A model generated the notes under the pieces. The model had not been told where the DNA came from and made no database searches. It worked only from the letters and a program-made list of their open reading frames with translations. From contig JACQQO010000117.1 in assembly GCA_016206955.1 (NCBI GenBank), positions 1-9,621 on the forward strand: DNA of 9,621 nt, given 5' to 3'. Shown here piece by piece: positions 6,131-9,621 of the stretch (position 1 is its first letter; each line of letters starts with the position of its first letter). The stretch is from Candidatus Omnitrophota bacterium (GTDB lineage Bacteria; Omnitrophota; Omnitrophia; Omnitrophales; Danuiimicrobiaceae). A program made the translations under genes and the position numbers.

Positions 6131-7129
6131 ATGGCGAAATCAAACGAAGTTTCAATGGGAGCGTTGTGCCGAGCACTGAAGAAAAAAGACAATTTTCTTT
6201 TGGCTTCGCATGTGAATCCCGAAGGAGATGCGATTGGTTCTATTTTGGCTCTCGACTCGCTTTTGCGACGATTGGGAAAGAAAACTTTGATTGCTTGCGA
6301 GGATTCTTTTCCTGAGCGCTTATGCTGCCTTCCGAGTAAACGTTGGAATCAAGTCAAAGATATTGCGCCCGGGCGCAAATTTGATGCCTTGGTGGTGGCC
6401 GATTGTCCGACCTTGGAACGAGTGGGATCAGTCCAAACACTTCTAGGCCCGAAAACAGAAATTTTCAATATCGATCATCACGTGAGCAATAGTCGTTTCG
6501 GCCACTATAACTATATTCAACCCTCCGCTTCAGCCGCGGGGGAAGTGGTCTATGATATATTTAAACATTTCAAGATGAAGCTAAACCGCGAAGAAGCAAC
6601 CGCGCTCTACGTTACCATCACCACCGATACGGGGTCATTTAAATACAGCAACACCACGGTTAAATCTCACCAAATCGCGTCGGAACTGATTCAAACCGGA
6701 ATCGACATCGAAAAAATTAATGACGCATTGTATGCCACTTCTTCACTTGAAAAACTTCAACTCTACAGCCTCCTGCTTGGAAAAGTTAAAACCAGCGCTG
6801 ACGGGCAGGTTGCGTGGGTGGGGCTTACCCGAGAGGATTTGAAACGCACCGGCGCCACGTATGAAGATACCGAAGGATTTATCGATTTTCTGAAATACAT
6901 CAAAGAAGTTCAATTTGCTTTTTTCCTGAGTGAAATGGATGGTAATCACGGCGGGCAAATCCGCGTTTCATTTCGCTCGAAAGGAGACAACGACGTCGCC
7001 CAGATTGCAGTTCATTTTGGCGGCGGAGGTCATAAGAAAGCAGCGGGATGTATGATCAGCGGCACTTTGGAAGAAGCCACGCAAAAAATTCTAGATCAAA
7101 TTAAATTGATCACTAAGACAAAGAAATAA
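6131..7129 (+). CDS. nrnA: DHH/DHHA1 phosphoesterase, NrnA-type (oligoribonuclease / pAp phosphatase)
   Basis: Proteins of this DHH subfamily hydrolyse short oligoribonucleotides and, in several species, 3'-phosphoadenosine 5'-phosphate. From the ATG at 6131 the product has 332 residues. Motif I is HVNPEGD (27-33), with the second metal ligand position Glu31 instead of the usual Asp. Motif II is VADCP (Asp91), motif III NIDHH (113-117) and motif IV TTDTGSF (Asp166). The DHHA1 domain carries GGGGHKKAAGC (297-307), the substrate-binding loop. An in-frame ATG at 6092 would add 13 residues but overlap rbfA by 35 nt and extend past the conserved N-terminus, so I prefer 6131, four bases after the rbfA stop; AGAAGAG at 6117-6123 is a modest ribosome site. 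The gene sits between rbfA and truB in many genomes. Which of the two substrates it prefers cannot be read from the sequence. Confidence 0.92.
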   Translation: MAKSNEVSMGALCRALKKKDNFLLASHVNPEGDAIGSILALDSLLRRLGKKTLIACEDSFPERLCCLPSKRWNQVKDIAPGRKFDALVVADCPTLERVGSVQTLLGPKTEIFNIDHHVSNSRFGHYNYIQPSASAAGEVVYDIFKHFKMKLNREEATALYVTITTDTGSFKYSNTTVKSHQIASELIQTGIDIEKINDALYATSSLEKLQLYSLLLGKVKTSADGQVAWVGLTREDLKRTGATYEDTEGFIDFLKYIKEVQFAFFLSEMDGNHGGQIRVSFRSKGDNDVAQIAVHFGGGGHKKAAGCMISGTLEEATQKILDQIKLITKTKK

Positions 7130-7135
7130 CTTCTC

Positions 7136-7846
7136 ATGATTGCGTTACAGCGAAACGGTATTTTGGTTGTCGATAAAGAAGAAGGGTGGACTTCACATGA
7201 TGTATGCGCGCTTGTGAGAAACCGGTTTCGAATCAAAAAAGTGGGCCATGCCGGCACCTTAGATCCTCTCGCCACGGGGGTTTTAGTGGTCCTTCTCGGA
7301 GGCGCTACCAAAAAATCAAAGGAGCTGTCTTCCTGCGATAAAGATTATTACGGAACGATTCGGCTTGGAATTAAAACCGACAGCCACGATATTTCAGGCA
7401 CCGTGATCGGGACCAGATCTTGGCAGCATGTTTCAGAAGAAAATGTGAGGGAGGCTTTTAAGAAATTTACCGGCGTTTTGGAACAAATTCCGCCGATGGT
7501 TTCGGCATTAAAACATCAAGGGGTGCGCCTTTATCAACTGGCTCGTGCAGGGAAAACGGTAGAGCGCCCTAAGCGGACCGTCACGATTTATGAATTTCGG
7601 ATTGAGGAAATCAATTTGCCCGAGATCCGGTTTTTCGCGCGCGTTTCAAAGGGAACTTATTTAAGAACTTTGGTCAATGATTTAGGAGAAATGCTGGGTT
7701 CGTTTGCCGTTTTGTCGCAACTGAGGCGGGTTCGAAGTGGATCGTTTGCGCTTGATGATGCGGTCAGGATCGAAGAACTTAAAAAATTGAGTTCCGAAAG
7801 GTTGATTTCGCTGATCCGAGATCCAGTTCCGGCGTCAGTCGGTTGA
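7136..7846 (+). CDS. truB: tRNA pseudouridine(55) synthase TruB
   Basis: TruB converts U55 in the T-loop of nearly all tRNAs to pseudouridine and acts as a tRNA chaperone. The 236-residue product shows an N-terminal GILVVDKEEGWTSHDV, the catalytic motif GHAGTLDPLATGVL with nucleophile Asp43, the DKDYYGTIRLGIKTD strand (68-82), the QIPPMVSALK segment, and the C-terminal GTYLRTLVNDLG motif. It ends soon after the catalytic domain (VRSGSF and a short helix), so the C-terminal PUA-type domain of the E. coli enzyme is missing or vestigial; short TruB proteins of this kind are common. No clear ribosome binding site lies in the 6-nt gap after the DHH gene, suggesting translational coupling. Confidence 0.97.
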   Translation: MIALQRNGILVVDKEEGWTSHDVCALVRNRFRIKKVGHAGTLDPLATGVLVVLLGGATKKSKELSSCDKDYYGTIRLGIKTDSHDISGTVIGTRSWQHVSEENVREAFKKFTGVLEQIPPMVSALKHQGVRLYQLARAGKTVERPKRTVTIYEFRIEEINLPEIRFFARVSKGTYLRTLVNDLGEMLGSFAVLSQLRRVRSGSFALDDAVRIEELKKLSSERLISLIRDPVPASVG

Positions 7847-7855
7847 TTTTCATCG

Positions 7856-8851
7856 ATGGAAGTTGTCAGCGATCTGAGTCATTTCAAAAAAGAGGAATAT
7901 CCTAATTTAGTTGTGGCCCTTGGGAATTTCGACGGGGTTCACCTAGGGCATTTGGAAATTTTGGCGGCGATTTCGAAGCGGGCGAAAAAATTGAATGGGA
8001 CCGCCGCTGTATTTACGTTTCGCGAGCACCCTCAAAGGGTACTGCATCGGAAGGAGGATCCGCCGATTCTGACCTCGCTTTTTCATAAGCTGGTTCTTTT
8101 AGATTGCTCGGGTTTGGACTTGTGCTTCTTAATTGATTTTACGCTTTCATTTTCACGTGAAAAGCCGGAAGATTTTGTCCGGAAGATTTTCGTTGAAACT
8201 TTGGGCGCCCGGGAAGTTTGCCTTGGTTTTAATGCCCGATTCGGCCATGACCGTTCGGGAGACAGCCGCTTGATGCGCGCGCTTGCTGAGAAGTACGATT
8301 TCGAATTTTTAGAAGCGGCCCCTTTTGAAGTTGAAGGCCAAGTGGTTTCAAGCAGTCTGATCCGTTCTTTGATCCAAGACGGAAAACTGGATAAGGCAGC
8401 GAAGTTTTTAGGTCGTCCTTATTCTTTTTTTGGATCCGTGATATTGGGAAGTGGCAGGGGACGGCAGTTGGGGTTTCCCACGGTTAATTTGGATCCTCAC
8501 AGTGAAGCGATGCCGCCGGAAGGGGTATACACCGCTTGGGTCCAAGTTTGGGATTGTCGGTTGGTCGCTAAGAGAAACGGTCTGAATCAACTTGATGCGC
8601 GCCAGATGGGGGGGCGTTTAAAAGCGGTTTTGAATTACGGCAGACGTCCGACGTTTGGTTTGGATCATCAACCCATCCCGGAAGTACATATTTTAGAATC
8701 GTTTAAACATGAGAATCTAGCGAATCAGACTGTTGAAGTGATCGTCGGCCAAAGGTTGAGGGCTGAACGGGCCTTTTCAAATCAGGAAAGCCTTCGAGGT
8801 CAGATTCAGCAGGATGTCGAAGAAGCAGAGAAGTGGTTTTCAAATCGTTAG
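7856..8851 (+). CDS. ribF: Bifunctional riboflavin kinase / FAD synthetase
   Basis: RibF phosphorylates riboflavin to FMN and then adenylates FMN to FAD. The 331-residue protein starts with the nucleotidyltransferase domain, carrying GNFDGVHLGH (23-32) and SSSLIR (165-170), a version of the ISSTxIR motif. The riboflavin kinase domain follows, with GRGRQLGFPTVNL (200-212), PPEGVYTAWV and the NYGRRPTFG loop (260-268) leading to the conserved Glu in PEVHILES. Between the last two is a somewhat long loop (about 231-255). Both activities appear intact. The ATG lies 9 nt after the truB stop with no visible Shine-Dalgarno sequence; the reading frame start agrees with the usual family N-terminus. RibF next to truB and rpsO is a widespread order. 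No FMN riboswitch precedes it. Confidence 0.96.
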   Translation: MEVVSDLSHFKKEEYPNLVVALGNFDGVHLGHLEILAAISKRAKKLNGTAAVFTFREHPQRVLHRKEDPPILTSLFHKLVLLDCSGLDLCFLIDFTLSFSREKPEDFVRKIFVETLGAREVCLGFNARFGHDRSGDSRLMRALAEKYDFEFLEAAPFEVEGQVVSSSLIRSLIQDGKLDKAAKFLGRPYSFFGSVILGSGRGRQLGFPTVNLDPHSEAMPPEGVYTAWVQVWDCRLVAKRNGLNQLDARQMGGRLKAVLNYGRRPTFGLDHQPIPEVHILESFKHENLANQTVEVIVGQRLRAERAFSNQESLRGQIQQDVEEAEKWFSNR

Positions 8852-8855
8852 TCAT

Positions 8856-8861
8856 AGGAGG
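8856..8861 (+). promoter_or_regulatory. Consensus Shine-Dalgarno sequence of rpsO
   Basis: AGGAGG (extended to TAGGAGGT) lies 4 nt before the ATG at 8866. It is the strongest ribosome binding site in the window and fixes the S15 start there rather than at an in-frame ATG at 8833 inside ribF. It implies independent, high translation of S15 compared with the coupled upstream genes. Confidence 0.9.
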
Positions 8862-8865
8862 TAGT

Positions 8866-9135
8866 ATGGAAGGTAGTAAAGAAAATAAAACAGCAACCAT
8901 TAAAAAGTATCAGCGTGGAAAAACCGATACGGGTTCTTGTGAGGTACAAATTGCACTTTTAACTTCCAGGATCAATGAGCTGACGGAGCATTCCAAGATT
9001 CATCCAAAGGATCGTCATTCGAGGCGGGGATTGATTCGAATGGTAGAGAAACGCAAAAAATTACTCGCTTATTTGGAATCGGAAAACCCAGAAAGTTATA
9101 AAAAATTAATCGGACAGTTGGAATTAAGAAAATAG
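8866..9135 (+). CDS. rpsO: 30S ribosomal protein S15
   Basis: S15 is a primary binder of the central domain of 16S rRNA and forms an intersubunit bridge. From the ATG set by the consensus ribosome site the product has 89 residues, the standard family length. The signature blocks are DTGSCEVQIALLTSRI, LTEHSKIHPKDRHSRRGL with the 16S-contacting His/Asp/Ser/Arg residues, MVEKRKKLLAYL, and the terminal YKKLIGQLELRK. The only mild oddity is Cys in DTGSCEVQ, where Pro or Thr is usual. In many bacteria S15 represses its own mRNA; any such site would have to involve the ribF end, and I cannot show one. It is followed by pnp after 19 nt without a terminator. Confidence 0.98.
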   Translation: MEGSKENKTATIKKYQRGKTDTGSCEVQIALLTSRINELTEHSKIHPKDRHSRRGLIRMVEKRKKLLAYLESENPESYKKLIGQLELRK

Positions 9136-9154
9136 AAAGGGATTAGAGTTTATT

Positions 9155-9621
9155 ATGATGATACGAGTCAGTACGAAAATAGGTTCGGAAGAATTAATCA
9201 TTGAAACAGGACGGATGGCCAAACAGTCCGACGGGGCTGTGGTAGTTCAATATGGCGGAACCGTGGTTTTGACCACGGTGGTTGAGGCAAAGGAGTTGAA
9301 AGAGGATCAGGATTTTTTTCCGTTGACGGTAGATTATCGTGAAAAAACCTACGCGGCGGGAAAGATTCCGGGCGGGTTTTTTAAGCGGGAAGGCCGCCCG
9401 ACCGAAAAGGAAATTCTCACTTCACGCCTGATTGACCGTCCGCTCAGGCCTCTTTTTCCAGAGCACTATTATAATGAAGTTCAAATCATGTCCACTGTGC
9501 TCTCGGTGGACGGCCAGAACAATCCAGATTTGCTTTCGATGATCGGCGCTTCTGCGGCTCTCATGATTTCTCAAATTCCGTTTGAAATTCCCATTGGTGC
9601 GGTCCGAGTCGGTATGATCGA
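9155..9621 (+). CDS. pnp: Polyribonucleotide nucleotidyltransferase (PNPase), N-terminal part
   Basis: PNPase degrades RNA from the 3' end by phosphorolysis and is part of the RNA degradosome in many bacteria. The window contains the first 155 codons or so: the first RNase PH core begins with IETGRMAKQSDGAVVVQYG and GTVVLTTVVEAKE, then the highly conserved block FPLTVDYREKTYAAGKIPGG followed by FFKREGRPTEKEILTSRLID and RPLRPLFP, and SVDGQNNPD. These are typical of the PNPase family and leave little doubt. The gene continues past the window edge. Two ATG codons occur in tandem (9155 and 9158); AGAG at 9145-9148 is a plausible ribosome site for either. The rpsO-pnp order is very widely conserved. 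Confidence 0.97.
   Translation, partial: MMIRVSTKIGSEELIIETGRMAKQSDGAVVVQYGGTVVLTTVVEAKELKEDQDFFPLTVDYREKTYAAGKIPGGFFKREGRPTEKEILTSRLIDRPLRPLFPEHYYNEVQIMSTVLSVDGQNNPDLLSMIGASAALMISQIPFEIPIGAVRVGMI

Noticed and set aside
7847..7855. FMN riboswitch upstream of ribF
   Set aside because: The gap is only 9 nt and the preceding truB sequence does not show the conserved aptamer; ribF is expressed as an internal operon gene.
8833..8865. Earlier in-frame start for S15 at 8833
   Set aside because: It overlaps ribF, lacks a ribosome site and adds 11 non-conserved residues; the consensus AGGAGG at 8856-8861 supports 8866 and gives the usual 89 residues.
1..9621. CRISPR arrays, insertion sequences or other mobile elements
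   Set aside because: No regularly spaced repeats, terminal inverted repeats, transposase or integrase motifs were seen anywhere in the window.

Overview
The window is a bacterial chromosome segment of moderate GC with every recognised gene on the + strand. It holds most of a conserved transcription/translation/RNA-processing cluster: nusA, infB, ylxP (DUF503), rbfA, a DHH-family phosphoesterase of the NrnA type, truB, ribF, rpsO and the start of pnp. Nothing identifies the host species. The cluster order, the two small unusual genes in front of it and the style of the first protein fit an uncultured Gram-negative-like lineage such as Omnitrophota or another PVC-related or candidate phylum, but that assignment is a weak inference.

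Region by region: nt 1-1379 is the 3' part of a protein with an N-terminal Nudix-like domain and a long unrecognised C-terminal half. Nt 1452-2024 encodes a small two-helix membrane protein with a HAMP-like segment and no visible output domain; it probably has its own promoter and ends at a palindromic terminator-like hairpin at 2040-2061. Nt 2100-2206 is the control region of the main operon: a near-consensus sigma70-type promoter (TTGACA, 17 bp, TAGAAT), a leader of roughly 70 nt, and an intrinsic-terminator hairpin with a U-tract ending just before the nusA Shine-Dalgarno sequence. A competing hairpin that would block the terminator can be drawn in the same leader. From 2207 to the end of the window the genes are packed with gaps of 0 to 19 nt and no terminator between them, so they look like one transcription unit.

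How the genes fit together: NusA controls elongation, pausing and termination; IF2 places initiator tRNA on the ribosome; RbfA (and probably YlxP) assists 30S maturation; TruB modifies tRNA U55; S15 is a primary 16S-binding protein; PNPase and the NrnA-type DHH protein degrade RNA and short oligonucleotides; RibF makes FMN and FAD. The cluster lacks rimP, which usually precedes nusA, and the ylxR/L7Ae-type genes often found between nusA and infB.

I found no mobile element, CRISPR array, tRNA, rRNA or clear horizontal insertion. The most interesting item is the apparent attenuator with an alternative antiterminator fold directly in front of nusA, which could form an autoregulatory loop. I see no convincing new multi-gene system; the main uncharacterised material is the Nudix-fusion protein and the small HAMP membrane protein.
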